Of a stretch of 64,000 bases of DNA, positions 9,553-17,977 are shown piece by piece. The stretch is from Halalkalibacter oceani. GTDB taxonomy: Bacteria > Bacillota > Bacilli > Bacillales > Bacillaceae_D. Where the stretch lies: NCBI RefSeq assembly GCF_023715705.1, contig NZ_JAMBOS010000024.1:1-64000 (forward strand), written 5' to 3'. Under the pieces are notes generated by a model. That model was not told where the DNA came from. It worked only from the letters and a program-made list of their open reading frames with translations, and did not search any database. The translations under genes and the position numbers were made by a program. Position 1 is the first letter of the stretch, and the number at the start of each line of letters is the position of its first letter.

Positions 9553-10470
9553 TCACCCTTCCCATATGCTGGCTTTAATCGTCGCCGCTAATCTCTCCAC
9601 TTCTTCCCGTTGGCAAAATGTCGAAGAAAACGCCGTGGCACTGCCGGCCGCGACTGCAAAGCAAAAGGCCTCCTTGAGGGCAAGCCCCTCTTTCTGCGCC
9701 GCTAAAAATCCAGCCACTACCGAGTCTCCTGCCCCGACCGAATTTTTCACGGTTCCCTTCGGTGGAGAAACGGCAAAAATCTGGCCGTTGGCGCCAAGAA
9801 TCGCCCCTTCTCCGGCAAAGGAGACAAGCACATAGTGAACCCCTTGTTCATGAAGCTGCCTGATAAAGGGAAGCGCCTGCTCAGGTGTGGAAATCACCGT
9901 ACCAAACAACTCGCCTAATTCATGATGATTCGGTTTAATAAATGTCGGCTTCGCCTCCAGCACCTGTCGCAACGGCTCACCACTCGTATCCACAAACACC
10001 TCTGCTCCCTTAGCTTGCGCTTCGGCAGTCATCGTTTTATATATTTCATGCGGAAGTGACCCCGGGACACTGCCCGCCAGGACGAGCGTGTCACCTGGCG
10101 AAAGAACGGCGAGCTGCTCATACAGCCGGCTGAGAGCCTGTTCATTGATGACTGGCGAGACGCCATTAATTTCGGTTTCCTTGTGCCCTTTTATTTTGAT
10201 ATTAATCCGCGTATCACCCTCGACCGCTGTGAAGCTCGTCCCGATGTCTTCCTCTTCGATCACGCTTTTCACAAACTCACCTGTGAAACCGCCAATAAAG
10301 CCTAACGCTTCACTGTGATGTCCAAGCCGCTTTAAGACGCGCGACACATTGATCCCTTTACCGCCCGGTTCCTTCCGGTCAGCCGCGGAACGGTTCACCA
10401 TCCCAATCTTGATCTCATCTACCCGGACAAAATAATCCAGCGCCGGATTTAATGTCACCGTATAAATCAT
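9553..10470 (-). CDS. fruK: 1-phosphofructokinase
   Basis: A 305-residue PfkB-family kinase. MIYTVTLNPALDYFVRV opens the protein, GGKGINVSRVLKRLG is the substrate-binding motif, and VGAGDSVVAGFLAA holds the catalytic Asp with anion-hole glycines. It converts fructose-1-phosphate to fructose-1,6-bisphosphate. Its start overlaps the fruR stop by four bases (ATGA), indicating coupled translation. Confidence 0.96.
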   Translation of the reverse strand: MIYTVTLNPALDYFVRVDEIKIGMVNRSAADRKEPGGKGINVSRVLKRLGHHSEALGFIGGFTGEFVKSVIEEEDIGTSFTAVEGDTRINIKIKGHKETEINGVSPVINEQALSRLYEQLAVLSPGDTLVLAGSVPGSLPHEIYKTMTAEAQAKGAEVFVDTSGEPLRQVLEAKPTFIKPNHHELGELFGTVISTPEQALPFIRQLHEQGVHYVLVSFAGEGAILGANGQIFAVSPPKGTVKNSVGAGDSVVAGFLAAQKEGLALKEAFCFAVAAGSATAFSSTFCQREEVERLAATIKASIWEG

Positions 10471-11216
10471 AGCGATACCACCTCAATATTCGTCATCTGT
10501 CTCACATCGCGCTCTTCTTCGACCTTTGAACTTGTAATCAGCGTCACCTCGTCGATCGCGGCAAATTTCGCAAAAGCAACCTCGCCGAATTTCGAGTGAT
10601 CCGCTACGACATATGTTTGGCGCGAGCGCAGTTTGGCATATTCTTTAATAAAGGCTTCCTGCGGGTCGGGAGTCGTGCAGCCGTCCTGCTTTGTCACCCC
10701 GTTCGTTCCGAGAAAAGCTTTATCAAAGCGGAATGTTTCCAGCGTTTGAATCGCTGAGCGCCCGACAAAGGCTCTCGTGCCTGCCTTCACTTCTCCCCCA
10801 ACAACATGTGTTTCGATTTCCAAATCAGCCAATAGCCCAATGTTCATCAGGCCGTTCGTCACCACAGCAACCTTTTTATTTTTAAGAAACGGAATCATCT
10901 CCAGCGTTGTCGTACCCGCATCGAGAAAAATACAGTCTCCTTCTTCGACGAAGGCAGCTGCTCTTTCAGCAATCGCTTTCTTTTCCTGAATGTTTTTGAC
11001 CGTTTTTTCAGCCAGTGTCGGCTCTTCAAGCTTTTTTTGCAAACGAGTCGCCCCGCCATGAATCCGCTTTAATTTTTTCTGCTGTTCAAGCTCGGTTAAA
11101 TCCCGGCGGATCGTCGATTCGGAGCTTCCCGTTTCATCGAGCAGTTCCTGGATACTTACCGTCTGCTTTTCCAGCAACAGTCTCAATATTTTTTCGTGTC
11201 GTTCTACTGTCAGCAT
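10467..11216 (-). CDS. fruR: DeoR-family repressor of the fructose operon
   Basis: 249 residues. The N-terminal DeoR winged helix (about 1-55, ESTIRRDLTELEQQ recognition region) precedes a sugar-phosphate-sensing domain with DAGTTTLEMIPFL and TNG motifs. The family is relieved by fructose-1-phosphate. First gene of the operon; tandem 20-bp repeats overlapping its own promoter are the likely operator. Confidence 0.93.
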   Translation of the reverse strand: MLTVERHEKILRLLLEKQTVSIQELLDETGSSESTIRRDLTELEQQKKLKRIHGGATRLQKKLEEPTLAEKTVKNIQEKKAIAERAAAFVEEGDCIFLDAGTTTLEMIPFLKNKKVAVVTNGLMNIGLLADLEIETHVVGGEVKAGTRAFVGRSAIQTLETFRFDKAFLGTNGVTKQDGCTTPDPQEAFIKEYAKLRSRQTYVVADHSKFGEVAFAKFAAIDEVTLITSSKVEEERDVRQMTNIEVVSL

Positions 11217-11246
11217 GTACCTTCACCTCATTGCCTTACTGATTTC

Positions 11247-11318
11247 ATTATACACGAAAAACGATTATTTTCAATCAAAAACGATCAACTTCAATCAATA
11301 AAACCCAAAGCGTTTACT
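11247..11318 (-). promoter_or_regulatory. fru promoter with tandem FruR sites and a cre-like site
   Basis: On the minus strand TATAAT (11247-11252) lies 16 bp from TTGAAA (11269-11274). Two 20-bp direct repeats, 11261-11280 and 11281-11300 (plus-strand core ACGAT...TTCAATCAA), cover the -35 and upstream region, as expected for a DeoR-type operator. Further upstream AGTAAACGCTTTGG (11305-11318, minus) resembles a CcpA cre site. Confidence 0.7.
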
Positions 11319-11347
11319 GTCATTCCGCCTCATTTAGAAACAAAAAA

Positions 11348-11382
11348 ACTGACTCAATAGGTAATCTCCCTTTTGAGTCAGT
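11348..11382 (-). terminator. ABC exporter operon terminator
   Basis: ACTGACTCAA...TTGAGTCAGT followed by a T run on the minus strand, 10 bases after the stop of the downstream exporter gene. Confidence 0.75.
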
Positions 11383-11391
11383 CTGCTTACT

Positions 11392-13260
11392 TCAATTCGC
11401 CACAGCCGCCTCGGTAAACTGGCTGTTATACAGCTCGGCATAGAAACCATTCTGATCGAGCAGTTCCTGATGCGTTCCCTGTTCGATAATGTCGCCGTGA
11501 TTCATGACAAGAATTCGGTCCGCGTCACGAATCGTCGAAAGCCGGTGGGCGATGACAAAGCTTGTGCGGTCCTTCATCATTTCGTTCATCGCCTTCTGGA
11601 TGTTCATCTCTGTCCGTGTATCGACGTTACTCGTCGCTTCATCAAGGATTAGGATCAGTGGGTCCGATAAAATCGCCCGGGCAATCGTCAACAGCTGACG
11701 CTGCCCCTGCGAAATATTGGCCGCGTCCTCGCCTAGCACCGTATCGTAGCCATCCGGAAGCGTGCGGATAAAGTCATCGGCATACGCACTTTTCGCCGCC
11801 TGAATGATTTCCTCCTCCGTCGCCCCTTCCTTGCCGTAGGCGATGTTTTCCCGAATCGTTCCATTGAACAGCCATGTGTCCTGAAGCACCATCGCAAAAC
11901 GGCTTCGGACCTGCTCGCGACTCAGCTTCGCATAGTCAATTCCATCCAGTAAAATCCGCCCGCGGTCAACTTCATAGAAGCGCATCAGTAAATTAATCAG
12001 CGTTGTCTTTCCGGCTCCGGTCGGGCCGACAATCGCGACCGTTTGACCAGGCTCGACTTCAAGTGTCACATCATTAATGACAGGCTGATCTTTATCATAG
12101 CCGAACGAGATATGATCGAAGGTGATACGTCCCTTTATTCGATCTAAGTCGGTAATGATTTCCTTTTCCGGCTTTTCTTCCTGCTCGTCAAGCAGCGTAA
12201 AAATCCGTTCTGCTGAGGCTAAGGCCGATTGAATCATGTTGGCAATCCCGGCAGCCTGAGCCATCGGATGAGAAATTTGCTGAGTATACTGGATAAAGGC
12301 CTGCACATCACCGATACGAATGCTGCCATTGATAACGAGAATCCCGCCGGCAATACTGACAAGCACATAGCCAAGGTTACCGATAAACGTCATCATCGGC
12401 ATCATGATTCCGGAAATAAACTGTGATTTCCAGCCGGCCGTATAAAGACGGTCATTCATCTTATCAAATCGCTTAATCGCCTCTTCTTCATGACCGTAGG
12501 CTTTCACCACCTGATGGCCGGTGAACATTTCCTCAATATGGCCATTCACCGCTCCAAGCTCTGCCTGCTGATTGACAAAGTACTTTTGCGAGCGTCCGGC
12601 AATAAAGCGGATAACGAGAACGCTGAGCGGCAGCGTCACGCAAACAACCAATGTCAGCAGCGGATTAATGACAAGCATCATCACGATAATCCCGACAATC
12701 GTAATGACTGATGTGATGATTTGTGTCAGCGCCTGCTGCATCGACGTATTAATATTATCGATATCATTTACCGCCCGGCTGAGCAAATCCCCGTGCGAAT
12801 GCTTGTCGAAGTAGCGTAACGGCAGCCGCGATAGCTTTTCATTCACTTCCTTCCGCATACTGGCAATCATCCGCTGTGACACACCGGCCATTACATATTG
12901 CTGAACGTACATGAATAACGAAGACACGGTGTACAGAACAAGCAGCCAGAACAGAAGCTGCCCGAGAAAGGCGAAATCGACTCCCACCGACTGCACGAAA
13001 CTGTCAAACAGCGATGACGTCGCATCCCCAAGCAGTTTCGGACTGATGACGTTAAAGAGAGTCCCTATTAACGCCGCGATCCCTACAAGGATCAGCTTAC
13101 CGGCCTGAGGCTTTAAATAACGGGCGAGCCGACGCAACGTTTTCTTAAATTCCTTCGGCTTCTCGCCGGGCATTCCCGCCGCCTTGTGCCCGCTTCCGAA
13201 CGGGTTTCCGCCGCCACCGGATTGTCCGGCTTTCATTGTTGGCTTTTTTTGATCGGTCAT
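11392..13260 (-). CDS. ABC exporter half-transporter, permease-ATPase (YfiC/YheH type)
   Basis: 622 residues. A hydrophilic N-terminus of about 45 residues precedes a six-helix membrane domain (about 50-350). The ATPase follows with Walker A GPTGAGKTTL (near 417), a degenerate signature ISQGQRQ (near 518) and Walker B LILDEATSNVD with the catalytic Glu. This pattern is typical of the BmrD/YheH-like subunit of heterodimeric multidrug exporters. It overlaps its partner by four bases. Confidence 0.92.
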   Translation of the reverse strand: MTDQKKPTMKAGQSGGGGNPFGSGHKAAGMPGEKPKEFKKTLRRLARYLKPQAGKLILVGIAALIGTLFNVISPKLLGDATSSLFDSFVQSVGVDFAFLGQLLFWLLVLYTVSSLFMYVQQYVMAGVSQRMIASMRKEVNEKLSRLPLRYFDKHSHGDLLSRAVNDIDNINTSMQQALTQIITSVITIVGIIVMMLVINPLLTLVVCVTLPLSVLVIRFIAGRSQKYFVNQQAELGAVNGHIEEMFTGHQVVKAYGHEEEAIKRFDKMNDRLYTAGWKSQFISGIMMPMMTFIGNLGYVLVSIAGGILVINGSIRIGDVQAFIQYTQQISHPMAQAAGIANMIQSALASAERIFTLLDEQEEKPEKEIITDLDRIKGRITFDHISFGYDKDQPVINDVTLEVEPGQTVAIVGPTGAGKTTLINLLMRFYEVDRGRILLDGIDYAKLSREQVRSRFAMVLQDTWLFNGTIRENIAYGKEGATEEEIIQAAKSAYADDFIRTLPDGYDTVLGEDAANISQGQRQLLTIARAILSDPLILILDEATSNVDTRTEMNIQKAMNEMMKDRTSFVIAHRLSTIRDADRILVMNHGDIIEQGTHQELLDQNGFYAELYNSQFTEAAVAN

Positions 13261-14984
13261 GCGCTCTCCTCCTCCGATTGCTGGGACGCGACAATTTCCT
13301 GGTAAACGCCGCAGGTTGACAGTAGTTCCTGATGCGTGCCAATTCCGGCGACTTTCCCTTCATCCAGCACGATAATTTGATCGGCATCGACGACCGTGCT
13401 CACCCGCTGGGCAACGAGCAGAATCGTCGCCTCTGCTGTCGTTTCCTTTAAAGCCTGGCGCAGCTTAGCATCGGTCTTATAGTCCAGCGCGGAAAAGCTG
13501 TCATCAAACAGATAGATTTGCGGCTTACGGGCCAGTGCCCGGGCAATGGAGAGCCGCTGCTTTTGCCCGCCTGACAGATTGGCCCCGGCCTGATCAATTT
13601 CGGCGTGAATCCCCTTCTCACGCTCACGGACAAATTCACCAGCCTGCGCTGTTTCGAGCGCATTCAGTACTGCTTCATCGCTGATTTCTTCGTTTCCAAA
13701 ACGAATATTGGCGGCAATCGTTCCGGTAAACATCGATGCCTTCTGCGGGACGTAGCCCAGCTTATGACGCAGCGTCTGCTGGGCCATCGCCCGGATATCA
13801 ACGCCGTCGATTTCAATCGAGCCGCTCTCGACATCATAAAAGCGCGGAATTAACTGAAGCAACGTTGACTTACCGGCCCCTGTGCTGCCGATAATCGCCG
13901 TCGTCTCTCCCGGCTTCGCCTGAAAAGAGACCGATTCAAGCGCCGGCTTCTCGGCTCCCGGATAACGGAACGTGACATCTTTAAAAGCCAGCACGCCCCG
14001 TCTTTCATTTGCTTCCGCCGCCTCCTGCGGATCCTCGATGTCCGATTTCATTTGCAGCACTTCATTGATACGTCTCGCTGAAGCCTGTGCTCTCGGAATC
14101 ATCACAAATGCCATCGAAAGCATGACGAGTGAGAAGAGAATCATCATTGCATATTGCAAAAAGGCCATTAAATTTCCGACCTGCATCTCGCCAGCGTTGA
14201 TCCGGATCGCCCCGAACCAGACGATCGCGATATTCGTATAATTCATTACGATCATCATCACCGGAAACATGCTGGCAAGAATCCGGTTGACGCGAATCCC
14301 TGTATCACGGAATTCCTGATTCGCTTCATTAAATCGCGTCTTCTCAAAAGAAACCCGATTAAATGCTCTGACTACCCGTGTCCCAATTAACGTTTCCCGT
14401 AACAGCAGGTTAAGCCGGTCGGTTTTTTTCTGCAATTCACTAAAAAGCGGAATCGCGCGCCGGGAAATGAGCCAGATCGCCCCGCCCAGCACCGGCAGCG
14501 CCGCAAGGAAAATGAGCGATAAAACGGCATCGCGCGATATCGCCAAAATAATCCCGCCGACGAGCATCAAAGGTGCTCTTGTCATCATCCTCAGCATCAT
14601 ATTGACGACATCCTGGACCTGTTTAATATCATTCGTCGTCCGCGTAATTAAAGAAGCAGCACCGATTTTATCATATTCCTGCAATGAAAAATGCTCGACA
14701 TGGACAAACAGCTTGCGGCGGATGTCACGCCCGAAGCCGAGGGCGACCTTCGAGGCGAAAAAGGTGACGAAGACCGTCAGCACAACAGCGAGAATCGAGC
14801 AAACAATCATCCAGACGCCAATTTGCAAAATATAGCCAATATCACCATTTACGATTCCAATGTCAACAACATCCGCCATCAGTGTCGGCAAGTAAAGCTC
14901 TAATAAAATTCCTCCAAGTGTCAGGAGCAGAACGAGTCCAACTTGCCATTTATACGGCTTTATATAGGTCAGTAAATTTTTCAT
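13257..14984 (-). CDS. ABC exporter half-transporter with degenerate Walker B (YfiB/YheI type)
   Basis: 575 residues. The six-helix membrane domain (about 15-310) is followed by an ATPase with Walker A GSTGAGKSTLL, canonical LSGGQKQR signature and Walker B YLFDDSFSALD, where Asp replaces the catalytic Glu. With the ISQGQ partner, this predicts one consensus and one degenerate ATP site, as in BmrC/BmrD. Substrate unknown; drug or lipid-like compounds are likely. The gene overlaps marR by four bases. Confidence 0.92.
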   Translation of the reverse strand: MKNLLTYIKPYKWQVGLVLLLTLGGILLELYLPTLMADVVDIGIVNGDIGYILQIGVWMIVCSILAVVLTVFVTFFASKVALGFGRDIRRKLFVHVEHFSLQEYDKIGAASLITRTTNDIKQVQDVVNMMLRMMTRAPLMLVGGIILAISRDAVLSLIFLAALPVLGGAIWLISRRAIPLFSELQKKTDRLNLLLRETLIGTRVVRAFNRVSFEKTRFNEANQEFRDTGIRVNRILASMFPVMMIVMNYTNIAIVWFGAIRINAGEMQVGNLMAFLQYAMMILFSLVMLSMAFVMIPRAQASARRINEVLQMKSDIEDPQEAAEANERRGVLAFKDVTFRYPGAEKPALESVSFQAKPGETTAIIGSTGAGKSTLLQLIPRFYDVESGSIEIDGVDIRAMAQQTLRHKLGYVPQKASMFTGTIAANIRFGNEEISDEAVLNALETAQAGEFVREREKGIHAEIDQAGANLSGGQKQRLSIARALARKPQIYLFDDSFSALDYKTDAKLRQALKETTAEATILLVAQRVSTVVDADQIIVLDEGKVAGIGTHQELLSTCGVYQEIVASQQSEEESA

Positions 14985-15433
14985 GCTTTTCCCCTCATTT
15001 TATCCATGAACTGCTCTTCAATATAATTAAGAGCTTTCGTCAGTAATTCAGCCAATTTATCACTATCTTCCTTCCCAAGATAGGCCGTTAACCCTGAGAA
15101 GATACTGTAAATATTTTGTTCTATTTCCTCGGCGGCTACCCATCCTTCCTCTGTTAAATGGATTCTCACCACTCTGCCGTCCTTCGCATCCCGCTGGCGC
15201 TGAATCAAACCTTTTTCTTCTAACAGGTTGACCTGCTGGGTAACAAACGGTGACGTTACCCGCAAAGCGACGCTGAGATCGGATACTTTCAGGCCTCTCG
15301 AATTGCTTTTTTTTAATAGATAAAGGACTCTGCTTTCACTTGTTTTATGGTCAACAGATCGAATATTCGTTTCAAGCTGTTTACGGTGAAGCCGTATAAA
15401 AAGCTGGATAAGCTTTTCCGTTTCCTGATCCAT
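14981..15433 (-). CDS. MarR-family regulator of the ABC exporter
   Basis: 150 residues with the MarR winged helix (VSDLSVALRVTSPFVTQQVNLLEEKG, RQRDAKDGRVVRIHLTEEG wing). First gene of a three-gene operon with the two exporter subunits, all overlapping by ATGA, so it probably represses the exporter until a ligand binds. Confidence 0.92.
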   Translation of the reverse strand: MDQETEKLIQLFIRLHRKQLETNIRSVDHKTSESRVLYLLKKSNSRGLKVSDLSVALRVTSPFVTQQVNLLEEKGLIQRQRDAKDGRVVRIHLTEEGWVAAEEIEQNIYSIFSGLTAYLGKEDSDKLAELLTKALNYIEEQFMDKMRGKA

Positions 15434-15461
15434 TCCCTTACCCCTTTCCAGCCAAATTAAT

Positions 15462-15517
15462 TAAGTAACTAACTTATTCAGTATTCTTCATCATACTCTT
15501 TCCGGCTTGAAAGTCAA
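15462..15517 (-). promoter_or_regulatory. marR-exporter promoter and operator
   Basis: On the minus strand TTGACT (15512-15517) and TATGAT (15490-15495) with a 16-bp spacer. A dyad TAAGT-n5-ACTTA (15462-15476) lies just downstream of the -10, where a MarR repressor would block transcription. Confidence 0.65.
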
Positions 15518-15537
15518 GAATCTTTATCAGCCAAAAG

Positions 15538-15562
15538 GTTTACTCTTTTTCCAGAAGGGAAA
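15538..15562 (+). promoter_or_regulatory. Sigma-B-type promoter
   Basis: GTTTAC (15538-15543), a 13-bp spacer, and GGGAAA (15557-15562), matching the general-stress consensus GTTTAA-n(12-14)-GGGWAW, upstream of the YdaT-like gene. Confidence 0.65.
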
Positions 15563-15597
15563 ACGTACATCAACAGCTGATTGGAGGTGTTGATCCC

Positions 15598-16053
15598 ATG
15601 CCGTGGGACACAAAAGATTACCCGAGTTCATTGAAAAATCTTGACCCGGCCATCCGAAAGAAAGCGATTGAAATCGCCAATGCGATGGTCAAGGACGGCT
15701 ATGAGGAAAGTCGTGCGATCCCGATTGCGACGAAGCAGGCGAAAGAATGGTATGAGAATGCAAGCAAGCAGGAGATCAAGCAGATCAAACAGGCCGGCGA
15801 TCAGGAACTGCAATCCCACAAGAAGAACAGCAGCAGCCGGCCCGAGCTGATGGATAAAGGGGAACACGTCCTTGCCCATGAGGATGGCTGGGCCGTTCAG
15901 GCCGAGGATGCCAAACGACCTTCAGAAGTGTTCAGCAAAAAAGAAGAGGCGATTGACCGTGCCCGAGAAATCGCCAAAAATAAGCAAACTCATCTGATCG
16001 TCCATAAAAAGGATGGAGCTGTACAGGAAAAGACCTCCTACGAGCCGAAATAA
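15598..16053 (+). CDS. YdaT-like general stress protein (ChaB-like plus DUF2188)
   Basis: 151 residues, highly charged. Residues 1-60 (MPWDTKDYPSSLKNL, then RKKAIEIANAM and RAIPIATKQAKEW) resemble the ChaB fold. A basic linker follows, then a DUF2188 domain (about 88-145: HVLAHEDGWAVQAEDAKR and LIVHKKDGAVQEK). The same arrangement is, as I recall, found in B. subtilis YdaT of the sigma-B regulon; a sigma-B-type promoter lies 36 bp upstream. Ribosome site is GGAGGTGTTGATCCC. Molecular function unknown. Confidence 0.8.
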   Translation: MPWDTKDYPSSLKNLDPAIRKKAIEIANAMVKDGYEESRAIPIATKQAKEWYENASKQEIKQIKQAGDQELQSHKKNSSSRPELMDKGEHVLAHEDGWAVQAEDAKRPSEVFSKKEEAIDRAREIAKNKQTHLIVHKKDGAVQEKTSYEPK

Positions 16054-16070
16054 AGACGGACGAAAAGCTA

Positions 16071-16118
16071 AGAGGCCGGTCAAAAGGCTCTCTGTTTTCC
16101 CTTTTGACCAACCCCTCT
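16071..16118. terminator. Hairpin of the common-loop family
   Basis: Outer AGAGG...CCTCT and inner GGTCAAAAGG...CCTTTTGACC around CTCTCTGTTTT. It separates convergent genes and touches the hprK stop codon. Confidence 0.65.
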
Positions 16119-17058
16119 AGTCCGCGCTTTGATCAGATATATCAGAAGCAATCCTGCTCATAAACTCCTCTGCTGCGCTGTAGCCCTGCTGCCGCAAATA
16201 CCAGTTATTCGCAGCCGCTTCAATCAATCCGGCGACATCGCGTCCGGGCTGGAGCTGAATTTCAATGGTCGGTACTTTCACGCCCATATAATCAGTAAAT
16301 TCCGCTTCCTGCTCCAATTCATTGTTAAGCGCATCCTTCTCCCACTTCGTCAGGTTAATATCAAGCGCAATCCTCGTCTCCTCCTGAAACGCCTTGCGCC
16401 CATACATTCGCACAACGTTTAACAAGCCGACGCTCCGCAACGCCAAAAATTCCTTCGTTTTCTCATCATGGGTTCCTAACAGCGTCTGTGGACTGAGCTT
16501 CTTTAAGACGACGATATCATCAGCGACAAGCCGATGACCGCGTCCGATCAACGTATGAGCCGTCTCACTTTTCCCTACACCTGAATTTCCGCGCAGCAAA
16601 ACACCGATCCCGGATACATTGACGCACACACCGTGAATCGACATTTCCGGCGCCATCTCCTTCACTAAATAGGCATCCAAATACGTTATGAACTCCGATG
16701 TCGTTTCAGGCTTGTTCGTGATAAGCAGGGGAATCCCCTCTTCGAGACAATACTTCGTCAAATAGGTAAGCCCTTCTTCTCCCGCCGTTACAATAAAGCA
16801 GGGGGGATGATAGTGAACAATGTTTCCAATCCGGATTTTCCGTTCTTCTTTACTTAGCTTATGCAAATAATTAATTTCTTTTCTGCCGAGAATCTGTATT
16901 CGTTCTGTCGGAAAAAAATCAAAATGACCGACGAATTCCAATCCGGGCCGATGGACCCGTGACTGGGTAATCAGCTTTTCATTTAAGTTCTCGCCCGCCA
17001 GCACGCGCAACGAAAATCGCCGCACCAGATTTTCAACCGTTATCGTTTTTCCGCTCAT
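16117..17058 (-). CDS. hprK: HPr kinase/phosphorylase family protein, divergent
   Basis: 313 residues, normal for the family. Kinase core features are intact: IHGVCV before the P-loop, Walker A RGNSGVGKSE (near 155), and GHRLVADD. The C-terminal QLQPGRDVAGLIEAAANN fits the family helix. The signature segment, usually EIRGLGIINV, here reads ALRSVGLLNV, so its Glu and first Gly are lost; changes there are reported to affect phosphorylase more than kinase activity. The gene is alone, not followed by lgt as in most Bacillaceae, and may be a paralogue. The family controls HPr Ser46 phosphorylation and carbon catabolite repression. Confidence 0.85.
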   Translation of the reverse strand: MSGKTITVENLVRRFSLRVLAGENLNEKLITQSRVHRPGLEFVGHFDFFPTERIQILGRKEINYLHKLSKEERKIRIGNIVHYHPPCFIVTAGEEGLTYLTKYCLEEGIPLLITNKPETTSEFITYLDAYLVKEMAPEMSIHGVCVNVSGIGVLLRGNSGVGKSETAHTLIGRGHRLVADDIVVLKKLSPQTLLGTHDEKTKEFLALRSVGLLNVVRMYGRKAFQEETRIALDINLTKWEKDALNNELEQEAEFTDYMGVKVPTIEIQLQPGRDVAGLIEAAANNWYLRQQGYSAAEEFMSRIASDISDQSAD

Positions 17059-17170
17059 ACCCGCCTCCTCCAGCCTTCTAACCTTCGATTATACTCAATA
17101 TAGAGGAAAAGATCACCCTTGACGCATTATCGCCAGCAAATTTTCAGCATGTCCTCATCAGGCCCTTGCT

Positions 17171-17716
17171 TCAGCCTTTTTTCCATTCCGCAGCCAGCAT
17201 GCCGTAAACGACCGTATCGACATAATGATCATAGAGCCATTCCGCCTGGCGAAGCGTCCCCTCCTGAACAAAGCCAAGCCTTTCAGGGACCGCTCTGCTC
17301 TTTGTATTTTCGACCGCTGCCCGTATTTCTACTTTGTTCAGCTTCAGTTCAGTAAATGCATAATCCGTCAACGCCTGCGCCACCCGCGTCATAATTCCAT
17401 TTCCCTGATAGTCCTTCCCTAGCCAATAACCGATATAAGCGGTTTGATTCGCCCGGTTGATCTGATTGAAGCCGGCCACGCCGACAGCCTGGCCGCGATA
17501 TAAAATGACGGTCTGCAAACTTCTGCCTTCAACGAAACCCTCCAGCGACATTTTGATAAACGCTTCCGTGTCTTCTACCTTTGTCGTCCCATCAAGCCAC
17601 GGCAGCCACTGGCGCAAATATTCCCTTGAACGCTCGGTTAACTCGAATACTCTTTCACTGTCTTTACCCTCGATCAGCTTCAGCGACAGCTCATCGTCAA
17701 TTTTATGGATAAACAA
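17171..17716 (-). CDS. GNAT acetyltransferase, RimJ/RimL (YdaF) type
   Basis: 181 residues starting at TTG 17716, preceded by AGGAGGGGGTCA. An upstream in-frame ATG (17770) is excluded because a promoter overlaps it. Features are the GNAT core with IGYWLGKDYQGNGIMTRVAQ (acetyl-CoA loop) and KVEIRAAVENTKSRAVPERLGF. Related enzymes acetylate N-terminal Ser/Ala of ribosomal proteins. Actual substrate unknown. Confidence 0.9.
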   Translation of the reverse strand: MFIHKIDDELSLKLIEGKDSERVFELTERSREYLRQWLPWLDGTTKVEDTEAFIKMSLEGFVEGRSLQTVILYRGQAVGVAGFNQINRANQTAYIGYWLGKDYQGNGIMTRVAQALTDYAFTELKLNKVEIRAAVENTKSRAVPERLGFVQEGTLRQAEWLYDHYVDTVVYGMLAAEWKKG

Positions 17717-17752
17717 ATGACCCCCTCCTATCAGCACATCCTTTATCGACGA

Positions 17753-17781
17753 AGTATAATAAACCTGCATGAGCTAGTCAA
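17753..17781 (-). promoter_or_regulatory. Sigma-A promoter of the acetyltransferase gene
   Basis: TTGACT (17776-17781), 17 bp, TATACT (17753-17758) on the minus strand; it fixes the downstream TTG as the start. Confidence 0.75.
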
Positions 17782-17902
17782 GGAGATCTTTGGTTTGACG
17801 ATTTGCTATAGCCGTTATATTCTCCTTTGCACCCGCACCTGCTTATCTCGTTTATAGGATCATTTTCAATGACGGAGCCGGCTGGCCCCTGTGAAAGAAG
17901 AA

Positions 17903-17944
17903 AGAGGAGGGGCAAAAGGTTGTTTTCCCTTTTGCCCCTCCTCT
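17903..17944 (-). terminator. Terminator of the galactitol-type operon
   Basis: Perfect 17-bp stem AGAGGAGGGGCAAAAGG with loop TTGTTTTC, followed on the minus strand by a pyrimidine-rich stretch. It is the cleanest member of the common-loop hairpin family. Confidence 0.8.
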
Positions 17945-17977
17945 AAGCAACGAGTTTAGCAGCATTATAATAGCCGG

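Noticed and set aside
17717-17770. Longer start for the acetyltransferase
   Set aside because: A complete -35/-10 promoter overlaps this segment and AGGAGG directs the TTG at 17716.
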